64,000 nt of DNA from Neptunomonas japonica JAMM 1380 (lineage in GTDB: Bacteria > Pseudomonadota > Gammaproteobacteria > Pseudomonadales > Balneatricaceae). The position numbers and the translations under genes were made by a program. The notes under the pieces were generated by a model. That model did no database searches. It was not told the origin of the DNA and saw only the letters and a list, made by a program, of their open reading frames with translations. The stretch lies in assembly GCF_016592555.1 (NCBI RefSeq), contig NZ_AP014546.1, forward strand, positions 3,234,501 to 3,298,500. The letters run 5' to 3'. Positions 54,841 to 64,000 of the stretch are shown here, piece after piece (position 1 is the stretch's first letter; each line of letters starts with the position of its first letter).

Positions 54841-56763
54841 ATGGGTATCTTTGAGAATTATAAATCGCGCTATACCGCTACAATACAGGAAGAAATGTCT
54901 CTCACGGAGTATCTTGAGCTCTGCAAAACTGACCCTATGACATACGCCAGTGCCGCAGAAAGGATGCTAAAAGCGATAGGGGAACCTGAGCTAATTGATA
55001 CCGCGAAAGACCCTCGTCTAAGCCGTATTTTTTCCAATAAGGTAATGAAACTCTATCCAGCATTTCATGAGTTTTATGGTACAGAAGACGCCATAGAAAA
55101 TATTGTGTCTTACTTCCGTCATGCCGCTCAAGGACTTGAAGAGCGCAAACAGATTCTTTATCTATTAGGCCCTGTTGGTGGCGGTAAATCTTCACTTGCC
55201 GAACGCCTGAAACACCTAATGGAAAAGATTCCTTTCTATGCTATCAAAGGATCACCGGTATTTGAGTCACCGCTAGGGTTATTCAACCCTGAAGAAGATG
55301 CTGGGATTCTTGAAGAAGAATTTAATATCCCACACCGCTACTTAAAAGGCATCATGTCGCCTTGGGCGGTAAAACGATTACATGAGTATGGTGGGGATAT
55401 ATCAAAGTTCAAAGTAGTAAAACTATATCCATCTATTTTGAACCAGATTGCTATTGCGAAAACAGAGCCCGGTGATGAAAACAATCAAGATATTTCCTGC
55501 CTTGTGGGTAAAGTTGATATTCGTAAGCTAGAAGAGTTTCCACAACATGATCCAGATGCCTATAGCTTCTCGGGTGCACTTTGCCATGCAAACCAAGGGG
55601 TCATGGAGTTTGTTGAGATGTTTAAAGCACCCATAAAAGTGCTTCACCCACTCTTAACAGCGACTCAAGAAGGTAACTACAACAGTACTGAAGGAATGGG
55701 AGCCATCCCTTATGACGGTATTATCCTAGCCCACTCCAACGAATCCGAGTGGCAAACATTTAAAAATAATAAAACCAATGAGGCCTTTATTGACCGTGTT
55801 TATATTGTCAAAGTACCTTATTGCACTCGTATTTCTGAAGAGATAAAAATATACGAAAAGCTCTTAGAAAACAGTTCTCTACATGCAGCGCCTTGCGCTC
55901 CAGACACGTTAAATATGCTAGCGCAGTTTTCTGTACTGTCACGCATGAAAGAACCAGAGAACTCTAACCTTTATTCTAAAATGCGTGTTTATAACGGTGA
56001 AAACCTGAAAGACACTGACCCCAAAGCAAAATCAATGCAGGAATATAAAGACCTTGCGGGTGTCGATGAAGGAATGAAAGGCTTGTCTACCCGTTTTGCC
56101 TTCAAAATTCTTTCAAAAGTCTTCAACTTTGACCCTTCAGAAGTGGCCGCTAACCCGGTTCATCTAATGTATGTATTAGAGCGTGAGATAGAGCAACAGC
56201 AGTTTGCTCCTGAAGTTCAAGAAAAATATATTGGTTTCATTAAAGAATACATTGCACCCAAATATATCGAGCTTTTGGGTAAAGAGATTCAAACGGCCTA
56301 CCTAGAGTCATACTCTGAGTACGGCCAAAATATTTTTGATCGATACGTCACCTATGCAGATTTCTGGATTCAGGACCAGGAATACCGCGACCCTGAAACA
56401 GGCGATATTCTTAACCGTCAGGCCATCAGCGAAGAACTAGAGAAGATAGAGAAACCTGCGGGCATTAGTAACCCGAAAGATTTCCGTCATGAGATTGTTA
56501 ACTTCGTATTACGTGCTCGTGCCAGCAACGATGGTAACAACCCATCGTGGTCAAGCTATGAAAAAATGCGCTCCGTTATTGAGAAGAAAATGTTCTCCAA
56601 TACTGAGGACTTACTACCCGTCATCTCTTTCAATGCGAAAGGCTCAAGTGATGAGCAGAACAAGCATGGCGAATTTGTGCAACGGATGACTGAACGAGGC
56701 TATACAGAGAAACAAGTACGCTTGTTATCTGAATGGTATATCCGCGTTAGAAAATCCCAGTAA
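54841..56763 (+). CDS. yeaG: PrkA/YeaG serine protein kinase
   Basis: Start at ATG 54841 (MGIFENYKSRY), with AAGGGTG 7 bases upstream; the frame is open from 54772. 640 residues. AAA-type P-loop GPVGGGKS at 110-117, and the C-terminal PrkA kinase domain (EGNYNSTEGMGAIPYDG, DRVYIVKVPYCTRISEE). YeaG acts in stationary-phase and nitrogen-stress adaptation. First gene of yeaG-yeaH-ycgB. Confidence 0.93.
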   Translation: MGIFENYKSRYTATIQEEMSLTEYLELCKTDPMTYASAAERMLKAIGEPELIDTAKDPRLSRIFSNKVMKLYPAFHEFYGTEDAIENIVSYFRHAAQGLEERKQILYLLGPVGGGKSSLAERLKHLMEKIPFYAIKGSPVFESPLGLFNPEEDAGILEEEFNIPHRYLKGIMSPWAVKRLHEYGGDISKFKVVKLYPSILNQIAIAKTEPGDENNQDISCLVGKVDIRKLEEFPQHDPDAYSFSGALCHANQGVMEFVEMFKAPIKVLHPLLTATQEGNYNSTEGMGAIPYDGIILAHSNESEWQTFKNNKTNEAFIDRVYIVKVPYCTRISEEIKIYEKLLENSSLHAAPCAPDTLNMLAQFSVLSRMKEPENSNLYSKMRVYNGENLKDTDPKAKSMQEYKDLAGVDEGMKGLSTRFAFKILSKVFNFDPSEVAANPVHLMYVLEREIEQQQFAPEVQEKYIGFIKEYIAPKYIELLGKEIQTAYLESYSEYGQNIFDRYVTYADFWIQDQEYRDPETGDILNRQAISEELEKIEKPAGISNPKDFRHEIVNFVLRARASNDGNNPSWSSYEKMRSVIEKKMFSNTEDLLPVISFNAKGSSDEQNKHGEFVQRMTERGYTEKQVRLLSEWYIRVRKSQ

Positions 56764-56799
56764 CAGAATTCGGTTTCTCGCCGAGAAGGAGTACGGAAC

Positions 56800-58086
56800 A
56801 TGAGTTACATCATTGATCGCCGTCTCAATAGTAAGAAGAAAAGTGCTGTCAATCGACAGCGCTTTCTTCGCCGATATAAAAAACAGATCAAGCACGCTGT
56901 TGAAGAATCGATCAAAAAACGTTCTATTCAAGACATGGATCGTGGGGGAGAAATTACTATCCCCCGCAAAGGCACCTCTGAACCCATGCTTCATCATGGA
57001 CAAGGAGGCAAACAAACACGCGTCTATCCCGGTAATAAAGAATTCGACACCGGTGATGAGTTTCAACGCCCTCAAGGAGGCGGCGGGGGTGGCGCTGGCC
57101 AAGGGCAAGCCAGTAATCAAGGTGAAGGGGAAGATGACTTTTCTTTCTCTATCAACCAAGAAGAGTTTCTCGACTTTATGTTCGACGGGTTAGAACTCCC
57201 CTACTTGGTAAAAAAACAACTGATGGATACCACTCAGTTTGAAACCCACCGAGCAGGCTTCACACAAGCAGGTTCACCCGATAAGCTCAACATTGTCCGC
57301 TCTCTCAGAGCAGCACATGCACGACGCATTGCCCTTTCGGGCTCAGACAGAGATGAAATAAGAGAATTAAAAAAGCAATTATGGGCACTGGAAAAAGAAT
57401 CTATCAGTGATGACAACAGTCAAAAAATACATGCTTTGCAAGAACAGATTAAAGCCCTGGACATCAATAAAAAGCGTATCCCGTTTATCGATGATTTTGA
57501 TCTGCGCTACAACAATATTGTAAAAACACCTGTTCCTTCGAGCAAAGCCGTGATGTTTTGTATCATGGATGTTTCAGGTTCAATGACACAATCTATCAAA
57601 GAGATTGCTAAACGTTTCTTTATTCTTTTGTATCTATTTTTAACACGAAATTACAAGCAGATCGAAGTAGTTTTTGTACGACATCACACGCACGCGAAAG
57701 AAGTCGATGAAGAAGAGTTTTTCTACTCACGTGAAACCGGCGGTACGATTGTTTCTAGCGCTCTGGAACTCACCGCTGATATTCTTCAAGAACGCTACCC
57801 TCGTAGTGATTGGAATATTTACGTGGCTCAAGCCTCTGATGGTGATAACTGGGATGGCGACTCACAACGATGTAGCAAGCTTCTTAGCGAAAAAATATTA
57901 CCACTGGTTCAATATTACGCCTATGTAGAAATAACCAATGGGCCACACCAGAACCTGTGGAATGAGTACCAAGAAATCCACCAGCAGCATCCTGAACAAT
58001 TTGCCATGCAACATATTGAAGATGTAGCTGATATCTTTCCCGTTTTCCGTCGACTATTTGAGCGTAAAACGAAGGGGGCCGCATGA
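56800..58086 (+). CDS. yeaH: YeaH (DUF444) VWA-domain protein
   Basis: 428 residues. The start [29 protein letters not shown] basic region, the glycine-rich linker ([10 protein letters not shown] at about 91-100) and the VWA domain with MIDAS DVSGSM near residue 250 are diagnostic of DUF444. It overlaps ycgB by 4 bases. It is the usual partner of YeaG. Confidence 0.93.
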   Translation: MSYIIDRRLNSKKKSAVNRQRFLRRYKKQIKHAVEESIKKRSIQDMDRGGEITIPRKGTSEPMLHHGQGGKQTRVYPGNKEFDTGDEFQRPQGGGGGGAGQGQASNQGEGEDDFSFSINQEEFLDFMFDGLELPYLVKKQLMDTTQFETHRAGFTQAGSPDKLNIVRSLRAAHARRIALSGSDRDEIRELKKQLWALEKESISDDNSQKIHALQEQIKALDINKKRIPFIDDFDLRYNNIVKTPVPSSKAVMFCIMDVSGSMTQSIKEIAKRFFILLYLFLTRNYKQIEVVFVRHHTHAKEVDEEEFFYSRETGGTIVSSALELTADILQERYPRSDWNIYVAQASDGDNWDGDSQRCSKLLSEKILPLVQYYAYVEITNGPHQNLWNEYQEIHQQHPEQFAMQHIEDVADIFPVFRRLFERKTKGAA

Positions 58087-59597
58087 AAAAACAGCCTATT
58101 TCAACGGGTGCAGAATGGACCTTCGAACTTATTGAAGCATACGATCGAGAGATTAGCCGTATTGCAGCGGACTTCGGCTTAGATACCTACCCAAACCAAA
58201 TTGAAGTGATTACATCTGAGCAGATGATGGACGCCTATGCCTCTGTTGGGATGCCTCTTAATTACCACCACTGGTCATATGGAAAGCAGTTTGTTGAAAC
58301 CGAACAACGCTATAAACGTGGCCAGATGGGATTAGCATACGAAATTGTCATCAACTCCAACCCCTGCATCGCTTATTTGATGGAAGAGAACACCATGACT
58401 ATGCAGGCGCTCGTTATTGCACACGCCTGTTACGGGCATAACTCTTTCTTTAAAGGTAACTATTTATTTCAAACATGGACTGACGCTTCAGCCATTGTAG
58501 ACTATTTGGTATTTGCCAAGCGTTACATCGCACAATGCGAGGAACGCCATGGCATTGATGAAGTAGAATCACTTCTTGATGCCAGCCATGCCTTAATGAA
58601 TTACGGCGTTAATCGTTACCTGCGCCCAAAACCATTAACAGCTGAAGAAGAAAAAGAACGCGTCAACGCTCGCGAAGAATATAACCAACGCCATATAAAC
58701 CAGTTGTGGAATACCATCCCTAAAAAAGATGAAGACGATACTGCCACTCAACAAACACGTTACCCATCAGAGCCAGAAGAAAACATTCTCTACTTCATTG
58801 AAAAAAATGCTCCATTACTCGAACCCTGGCAACGGGAGATTGTGCGTATTGTACGCAAGATCGCACAATATTTTTACCCACAAAAACAAACCCAAGTAAT
58901 GAATGAGGGTTGGGCCTGCTTTTGGCATCACACACTGCTACACCAGCTATATGATGAAGGCTTGGTAAATGATGGCTTTATGATGGAGTTCCTCCACTCT
59001 CATAGCAGTGTGGTCTACCAACCTTCCTTCGATAGCCCGCACTTCTCGGGAATAAACCCTTATACACTTGGCTATAATATGATGCAGGATATAAGGAGGA
59101 TCTGCGAAACACCAACACCTGAAGACTATGAATGGTTTCCAGATATTGCCGGTAGTGACTGGAAAGTAACTCTCGACCATGCCATGCGTAACTTCAAAGA
59201 TGAAAGTTTCATACAACAATTTTTATCGCCTCACCTTATCAGGGAACTAAAGCTTTTTTCCATCGTTGATGATTCAGAGCAACCCGTACTAAAAGTCTCT
59301 GCTATTCATAATGAAACGGGCTATCGAAAAATCCGTGAAGAACTTGCAGCGCAATACAACTTAGGAAATAGAGAGCCTAACATTCAAATATATGACGTTG
59401 ATGTGCGTGGTAACCGCTCACTCACATTGCGACATTTCATACATAATAAACAACCACTCGGAGAAGACACTGAGGAGGTACTAAAGCATATCCATACGCT
59501 ATGGGGGTTTGATGTCCACCTTGAATCAGTAACGCCCGAAAAAGGAACGGCAGCCAGTTTTCATTGTCCACCCAAAGAGAAGCTTGAGCTCTACTAA
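58083..59597 (+). CDS. ycgB: SpoVR family protein (YcgB)
   Basis: 504 residues. [16 protein letters not shown] at the start, [38 protein letters not shown] and [13 protein letters not shown] are SpoVR hallmarks. Function is poorly defined; in enterics it is RpoS-dependent. Last gene of the operon. Confidence 0.93.
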   Translation: MKKQPISTGAEWTFELIEAYDREISRIAADFGLDTYPNQIEVITSEQMMDAYASVGMPLNYHHWSYGKQFVETEQRYKRGQMGLAYEIVINSNPCIAYLMEENTMTMQALVIAHACYGHNSFFKGNYLFQTWTDASAIVDYLVFAKRYIAQCEERHGIDEVESLLDASHALMNYGVNRYLRPKPLTAEEEKERVNAREEYNQRHINQLWNTIPKKDEDDTATQQTRYPSEPEENILYFIEKNAPLLEPWQREIVRIVRKIAQYFYPQKQTQVMNEGWACFWHHTLLHQLYDEGLVNDGFMMEFLHSHSSVVYQPSFDSPHFSGINPYTLGYNMMQDIRRICETPTPEDYEWFPDIAGSDWKVTLDHAMRNFKDESFIQQFLSPHLIRELKLFSIVDDSEQPVLKVSAIHNETGYRKIREELAAQYNLGNREPNIQIYDVDVRGNRSLTLRHFIHNKQPLGEDTEEVLKHIHTLWGFDVHLESVTPEKGTAASFHCPPKEKLELY

Positions 59598-59637
59598 CCC
59601 ACCTCGCTATACTCAATTTATAAAGCACGTCCAAATA

Positions 59638-59660
59638 CGGTAGCAGTACTCCTGCTACCG
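59638..59660 (+). terminator. Hairpin after ycgB, possible terminator
   Basis: CGGTAGCAG and CTGCTACCG make a perfect 9-base stem with a 5-base loop, 40 bases past the stop. No strong T run follows, so termination efficiency is uncertain. Confidence 0.45.
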
Positions 59661-59691
59661 CTTACATTAACGTAAAAACAGAGAATAGATA

Positions 59692-60057
59692 ATGGATTGC
59701 CTTTTTTGTAAAATAACTAATAAAGAAATTCCTGCAAAAATCATTTATGAAGATGAGCACGTTATTGCTTTTAATGATATTAACCCACAAGCTCCACTGC
59801 ATTTTTTAGTCATTCCTAAAAAACATATCAGCACCCTAAATGACATCGAAGAAGCTGATCGCGAGCTGGTCGGACACATGTTAATGAGCGCCAGTAAAAT
59901 TGCTAAAGATCAAGGTGTTGCAGAGGACGGCTATCGAACTGTGTTTAACTGTAATAGTCATGGCGGACAAACTGTTTATCATATTCATCTACATGTTCTC
60001 GCGGGAAAAGCTCTAGGCTGGCCTCCTTATCAAGCAGCCCTAAAACAACCTATTTAA
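59692..60057 (+). CDS. hinT: HIT family purine nucleoside phosphoramidase
   Basis: 121 residues. CLFCKI zinc-like start, then the HIT motif VYHIHLHVLAGKALGWPP (H-x-H-x-H-x-x, His nucleophile). It hydrolyses AMP-lysine-type phosphoramidates. Stand-alone, after ycgB. Confidence 0.93.
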   Translation: MDCLFCKITNKEIPAKIIYEDEHVIAFNDINPQAPLHFLVIPKKHISTLNDIEEADRELVGHMLMSASKIAKDQGVAEDGYRTVFNCNSHGGQTVYHIHLHVLAGKALGWPPYQAALKQPI

Positions 60058-60171
60058 ATGTTTTCAAAGAAAAAAGTGAACAAAATATGAACAATTTCAT
60101 TCATATTTCCTTCATTAAAATATGTATAGACTTCTCCTACCCCAAAAAATTAATGCGCAGGGAAGTCTGTC

Positions 60172-61254
60172 ATGAAAAAGCAAATTTTTACTTTCACCGT
60201 TTCAGCTCTAGCTCTTGCAGTACTATCAGGCTGCTCGGCTACTAACAACTCTACTCAGGTGGATATTAAAGATTCTTCTGAGTACAAATCTCTTCAACAA
60301 GAACTAGCTTCAGTAAGAAACGCACAGGGCGATACTTCTCAGCTAGAATCTGAAATTGCACGCCTTACTCGTGAAAGCCAGACAACTAGTTTGCTACCAC
60401 CAAATCCTAAAGCGGGTGAGTGTTATGCTCGTGTTGTTATCCCTGCTAAATACACTATGGCATCAGAAACTGTTCAAGTTCGTGCAGCAGGCCAGCGTAT
60501 TGAAACAACAGCTCCTCAATACGGTTATGTTGAGCAGCGCGTCTTAGTAAAAGATGCTTACGAACGCCTTGAAGTTATTCCAGCGACTTACAAAAATGTA
60601 ACAGAGACAATTGAAGTTGCTGAAGCATCAGAACAGTTAGTTCGTGTCCCTGCAAAATACAAAACAGTAACAGAAAAAATTCTTGTGCGTCCTGCGCACA
60701 CTGAATGGAAAAAAGGCACAGGTCCTATCCAGAAAGTTGATGCTGGAACCGGCGAAATTATGTGTTTAGTTGAAGTACCAGCCGTATACAAAACAGTTAC
60801 AAAAACAGTCATGATTGCACCTGAATCTGTTAAAACAGTTGCGGTACCTGGTAAAAGCCAGACAATTAGCCGTCGTGTAGTTGACCAGCCTGCAGCGACT
60901 CGTAAAATCGTTGTTCCAGCGGTATACAAGACTATTAAGGTTCGTAAACTAGCTAAAGCAGCACAGCAAACAGCTATTGCTATTCCTGCTGAGTACAAAA
61001 CAGTTGAGAAACGCGCAAAAGTTAGCGATGCATATCTAGAATGGCGTTCTATTCTTTGCGAAACAAACACTCAGCCTAGCCTAATCCGTGACCTTCAGCG
61101 TGCTCTAAAAACTAAAGGTTATAACCCAGGTAAGATCGATGGTGTATTAGGCCGCGATACCATGGCTGCTGTTAACTCTTACCAAAAAGCTAAAGGCATG
61201 GCTTCTGGTCAGCTAACAATCAACACATTGAAATCATTAGGCGTTGCTATCTAA
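60172..61254 (+). CDS. Lipoprotein of ~24-residue repeats plus peptidoglycan-binding domain
   Basis: 360 residues. Lipoprotein signal with lipobox (VLSGC, Cys21). A short coiled coil (about 35-70) precedes about eight degenerate repeats of the form V-P-A-x-Y-K-T-V-T-x-x-x-x-V. They include VIPATYKNVTETIEV, VPAKYKTVTEKILV, VPAVYKTVTKTVMI and IPAEYKTVEKRAKV, spanning about 85-285. The C-terminal PG_binding_1 domain (LIRDLQRALKTKGYNPGKID...TMAAVNSYQ) should bind the cell wall. It probably links the outer membrane to peptidoglycan. It stands alone with its own terminator. Confidence 0.8.
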   Translation: MKKQIFTFTVSALALAVLSGCSATNNSTQVDIKDSSEYKSLQQELASVRNAQGDTSQLESEIARLTRESQTTSLLPPNPKAGECYARVVIPAKYTMASETVQVRAAGQRIETTAPQYGYVEQRVLVKDAYERLEVIPATYKNVTETIEVAEASEQLVRVPAKYKTVTEKILVRPAHTEWKKGTGPIQKVDAGTGEIMCLVEVPAVYKTVTKTVMIAPESVKTVAVPGKSQTISRRVVDQPAATRKIVVPAVYKTIKVRKLAKAAQQTAIAIPAEYKTVEKRAKVSDAYLEWRSILCETNTQPSLIRDLQRALKTKGYNPGKIDGVLGRDTMAAVNSYQKAKGMASGQLTINTLKSLGVAI

Positions 61255-61277
61255 GCACGCTTAAGACTCCCCTTTTT

Positions 61278-61303
61278 AAAGCCCACATTAGTGGGCTTTT
61301 TTT
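61278..61303 (+). terminator. Rho-independent terminator after the repeat lipoprotein gene
   Basis: AAAGCCCAC and GTGGGCTTT pair over 9 bases with loop ATTA, then T7. Confidence 0.92.
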
Positions 61304-61343
61304 ATACACCGCTTATAAAACCCATCATATGTCATAGCTAATA

Positions 61344-61952
61344 TCACTCCAATAATTCACTAAGTAGCCAAGCAGCAATCGTCCACATCATAACGCCCAC
61401 CAACGCCTCCACCCAACGCCATACCGCGGGCTTTGCGAGCCAAGGAGACAACGCTTTTGCTAACAGTGTTAACAAAACAAACCACGAAAACGAAGCTAAT
61501 ATCGCTCCTATCCAAAAGCTATACTTTTCGCTTCCGGTAAATTGATTACCTAAGCTACCGAGCAGAACCACAGTATCCAAATACACATGTGGATTTAAGC
61601 AACTAACGGCCAGTGTTGTTATCAAGGCCGATTTCAAGCTACCTTTTGCTTGGCTTGCGGTTAACGCTGCTGGCATCAAAAATGCTTTAAAAGCGCAAAA
61701 TCCATAACCAAACAAGAAAATAAAACCTCCTATCTGGATTACGGTAAGAGCATTGGGCCAATGTTGAATGACAACACCAGCACCCACCATTCCTAGGCTA
61801 ATTAAGATCGCATCAACAAGAAAGCATGTAGCTGCCACAGGCCAATGGTGCTGGCGCTTTACGCCTTGAGCTAGCACAAAAGCATTCTGTGCTCCTAACG
61901 CGATGATTAATGCAGCTGCTGCCATATAACCTTTAGCTATGAAAAAAATCAT
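61344..61952 (-). CDS. argO: Arginine exporter ArgO (LysE family)
   Basis: 202 residues, six membrane segments. The N-terminus MIFFIAKGYMAAAALIIALGAQNAFVLAQG and CLNPHVYLDTVVLLGS are typical of the LysE/ArgO branch, distinct from RhtB (NPHxYLD). It exports arginine and is induced by ArgP. Divergent from argP with 91 bases between, where ArgP presumably binds. Confidence 0.93.
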   Translation of the reverse strand: MIFFIAKGYMAAAALIIALGAQNAFVLAQGVKRQHHWPVAATCFLVDAILISLGMVGAGVVIQHWPNALTVIQIGGFIFLFGYGFCAFKAFLMPAALTASQAKGSLKSALITTLAVSCLNPHVYLDTVVLLGSLGNQFTGSEKYSFWIGAILASFSWFVLLTLLAKALSPWLAKPAVWRWVEALVGVMMWTIAAWLLSELLE

Positions 61953-62043
61953 GTTTTCACCCTGAACTAAGACTGGTAGATATGATGCGTGAGGAATAGA
62001 ATCAATAAAAACTAATGATTTTAATATTTGATTAGAAATTCTT

Positions 62044-62964
62044 ATGATTGATTATAAACAGCTTAAAGCGCTTTCTACTGTTATTGAAGAGCAAAACTTC
62101 GATAGAGCAGCATTACGCCTTCATATTACACAGTCAGCTGTTTCCCAACGTATTAAACAGTTAGAAGAAATGGTTGGGCAAACATTACTCGTTCGTTCGC
62201 ATCCCATCACCCCTACACAAGCAGGGCAAGCATTACTAAAGCATTATCGTCAAATAGAAATATTGCAAAATGAAGTGATGTCAGAGCTTAATCCAGTATT
62301 ACAGTCAGGGCACATTCGACTAGCCATTGCTGTTAATGCTGATAGCCTAGCCACTTGGTTTTTGCCCGCTGTTGACCCTATTTTAAAACAACATAATGTT
62401 CTACTTGACCTTAAAGTTGACGACCAAGACCAAACTCAACAATTGTTGCGTAGCGGAGAGGTCATGGGATGTATTACCTCTAGCTCATCGCCCTTACAAG
62501 GTTGTCACTGTATCCCTTTAGGTATTGCGGTGTACCGCTGTCTCGCCTCACCTGAATATACCAAACGCTACTTACCCAATGGCTGTGATAGAAGCAGCTT
62601 AATGCATGCACCTATTGTAGAATACAATCATAAAGACGCACTGCAACATCGTTATTTAAATCGTTTTTTTGATCTATCATCTGGTGACTACCCTACGCAT
62701 CGAGTACCTTCATATAGCGCTTTTGTCGATATGACAATTAGAGGGTTTGCAGCAGGAATGATACCTGACCAACAAGCTACTCCTTATATAAAATCAGGCC
62801 AACTTATTGATATTAATCCAGGATATTATTTATCTGTGCCACTTTATTGGCATACCTGGAATCTTAAAACGCCTTTAGAGAACGAACTAACCAGCGCTCT
62901 ATTAAAGCAAGGGACAATAGACTTAGACGCTTTTTCAAAACACCCAATACTAACATCACCATAA
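62044..62964 (+). CDS. argP: LysR regulator ArgP (IciA)
   Basis: 306 residues. HTH MIDYKQLKALSTVIEEQNFDRAA, RLHITQSAVSQRIKQLEEMVGQ. The gene order opposite argO identifies it as ArgP, which activates argO on arginine and represses with lysine. Effector domain is intact. Confidence 0.93.
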   Translation: MIDYKQLKALSTVIEEQNFDRAALRLHITQSAVSQRIKQLEEMVGQTLLVRSHPITPTQAGQALLKHYRQIEILQNEVMSELNPVLQSGHIRLAIAVNADSLATWFLPAVDPILKQHNVLLDLKVDDQDQTQQLLRSGEVMGCITSSSSPLQGCHCIPLGIAVYRCLASPEYTKRYLPNGCDRSSLMHAPIVEYNHKDALQHRYLNRFFDLSSGDYPTHRVPSYSAFVDMTIRGFAAGMIPDQQATPYIKSGQLIDINPGYYLSVPLYWHTWNLKTPLENELTSALLKQGTIDLDAFSKHPILTSP

Positions 62965-63104
62965 TAATCATTAGACTTTATGATATAAGTCACCAAAACA
63001 TTTGTTGCACCGCGTCATATTCATGACATTGTACTAAACTACACTACAAATACATTCTAGTACGTTACAACACTAGATAATCCTTGAGTTTAGGTAAATT
63101 GATC

Positions 63105-64000
63105 ATGATTCTTAAAGAAAAGCCTCCTGTACATAACCAGCTTGAGTTTTTTATTGAGGAGGCTGTTAAAGCTCGCCCCATTCGCACCGCTGTTGTTCAC
63201 CCGGTGGACCATAATGGCTTAATGGGAGCTATTGAAGCGGCCGAGCACAACTTAATTGTCCCCGTTTTAATTGGTCCTAAAAGTAAAATTTTAGCTGCCG
63301 CAGAAAAAGATAATTTAAACATTGCAGATTATGAAATTATTGATGTAGAGCACAGTCATGCCGCTGCAGAAAAAGCCTGTGAGCTTGCAAGACAAGCTAA
63401 CGTCGAAGCGATTATGAAGGGTGACTTAGGGAGCTCAGAACTTATCAGCGCCGTTATTCACAAAACGAAGGGAATTCGTACTGAACGCCGCCTTAGTCAT
63501 GTTTTTGTCTTTGATATCCCCAACTACCATAAGCCCTTAGTCATTACTGATGCGGCTATTAATGTGGTACCGAACTTAATGACCAAACGCGATATTGTGC
63601 AAAACTCTGTCGATTTTTGTCGTGCTCTGGGAATAACAGAACCTAAAGTAGCCCTGTTGGCCGCGGTAGAAAAAGTTAAAGCCTACATGCCAAGCACTAT
63701 CGATGCCGCATGCCTTTGTAAAATGGCTGATCGAGGACAAATAACCAACGCTCTATTAGATGGACCATTGGCGTTTGATAATGCAATTTCCTTACAAGCA
63801 GCTATCGATAAGCACATCACATCTTCAGTTTCAGGTGATGCTGATATCCTCCTTGCTCCTGATCTAGAATCTGCCAATATGATTGCTAAACAGTTAATCT
63901 ATCTGGCAGATGCAAAGTCAGCAGGTATTGCCTTGGGCGCCAAAGTGCCCATTATTTTGACTAGCCGTGCAGAGACTCCTTTAGGCCGTATGGCTTCCTG
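63105..64000 (+). CDS. Phosphate acetyl/butyryltransferase family protein (cut by window edge)
   Basis: 298 codons are present from ATG 63105. The sequence begins MILKEKPPVHNQLEFFIEEA and continues with PIRTAVVHPVDHNGLMGAIEAAE, IMKGDLGSSELISAVI, and GDADILLAPDLESANMIAKQL, the last being the family's hallmark. This is a stand-alone PTA_PTB domain, as in phosphotransacetylases or phosphotransbutyrylases often found next to acetate kinase. The stop and the next gene lie outside the window. Confidence 0.85.
   Translation, partial: MILKEKPPVHNQLEFFIEEAVKARPIRTAVVHPVDHNGLMGAIEAAEHNLIVPVLIGPKSKILAAAEKDNLNIADYEIIDVEHSHAAAEKACELARQANVEAIMKGDLGSSELISAVIHKTKGIRTERRLSHVFVFDIPNYHKPLVITDAAINVVPNLMTKRDIVQNSVDFCRALGITEPKVALLAAVEKVKAYMPSTIDAACLCKMADRGQITNALLDGPLAFDNAISLQAAIDKHITSSVSGDADILLAPDLESANMIAKQLIYLADAKSAGIALGAKVPIILTSRAETPLGRMAS

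Overview
The window looks like the chromosome of a marine, heterotrophic gammaproteobacterium. Gene order and product type (fis after dusB, accB-accC-prmA, argO/argP, hutIGUH with hutC, yeaG-yeaH-ycgB, DUF2333, DUF1840) fit the Oceanospirillales/Neptunomonas-Amphritea-Marinobacterium neighbourhood. That placement is inference from remembered family distributions, not a search result. No rRNA, tRNA, phage or CRISPR was seen.

Left part (1-16.9 kb): assorted single genes, many on the minus strand. They include an acetyltransferase, an exported hydrolase, a GyrI-like protein, a LysE-type exporter, a flavin monooxygenase, an RhlE-type helicase, a yeast-type cytosine deaminase, a CheY-like regulator and a leucine-rich-repeat protein kinase that lacks an ordinary start codon. 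Two broken genes (an AraC-type N-terminus and a frameshifted response regulator) lie at 3.0-3.8 kb. At 7.9-12.4 kb a visibly GC-rich block carries an ABC ATPase, a large FtsX-type permease and an AttH/CrtC-like lipoprotein; it looks acquired.

17.1-20.9 kb is the main accessory feature: a small chromosomal integron. The integrase gene (plus strand) has its own intI-specific insertion and a LexA-like box overlapping its promoter. Five cassettes on the minus strand are each bounded by recognisable or degenerate attC sites. Most cassette products are unknown; one is a secreted protein with a discoidin-like domain, and the last cassette gene is frameshifted. An 88-base element next to attI recurs at 2971-3058, beside the broken AraC gene.

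21-35 kb: a LysR/GST divergent pair, a MoxR-VWA pair, the complete histidine utilisation operon (hutC, then hutI-hutG-hutU-hutH) with two identical 16-base palindromes as probable HutC operators, and pyrimidine/purine salvage (upp-uraA and hpt).

35-46 kb: a ParA-like ATPase with DUF2333, then housekeeping genes: aroQ, accB-accC, prmA, a frameshifted zinc-ribbon/DUF3426 gene, dusB-fis, purH-purD.

46-64 kb: three neighbouring exported or membrane proteins that share one C-terminal domain, one of them an L,D-transpeptidase; a leucine dehydrogenase plus branched-chain 2-oxoacid dehydrogenase operon without its own E3; the PrkA-YeaH-SpoVR stress operon; a HIT protein; a lipoprotein built of about eight repeats plus a peptidoglycan-binding domain; the argO/argP divergent pair; and the start of a phosphate acyltransferase gene cut by the right edge.

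Three genes are interrupted at homopolymer runs (3509-3515, about 17387-17392, 41083-41086). These may be true pseudogenes or sequencing errors in runs; raw reads would decide.
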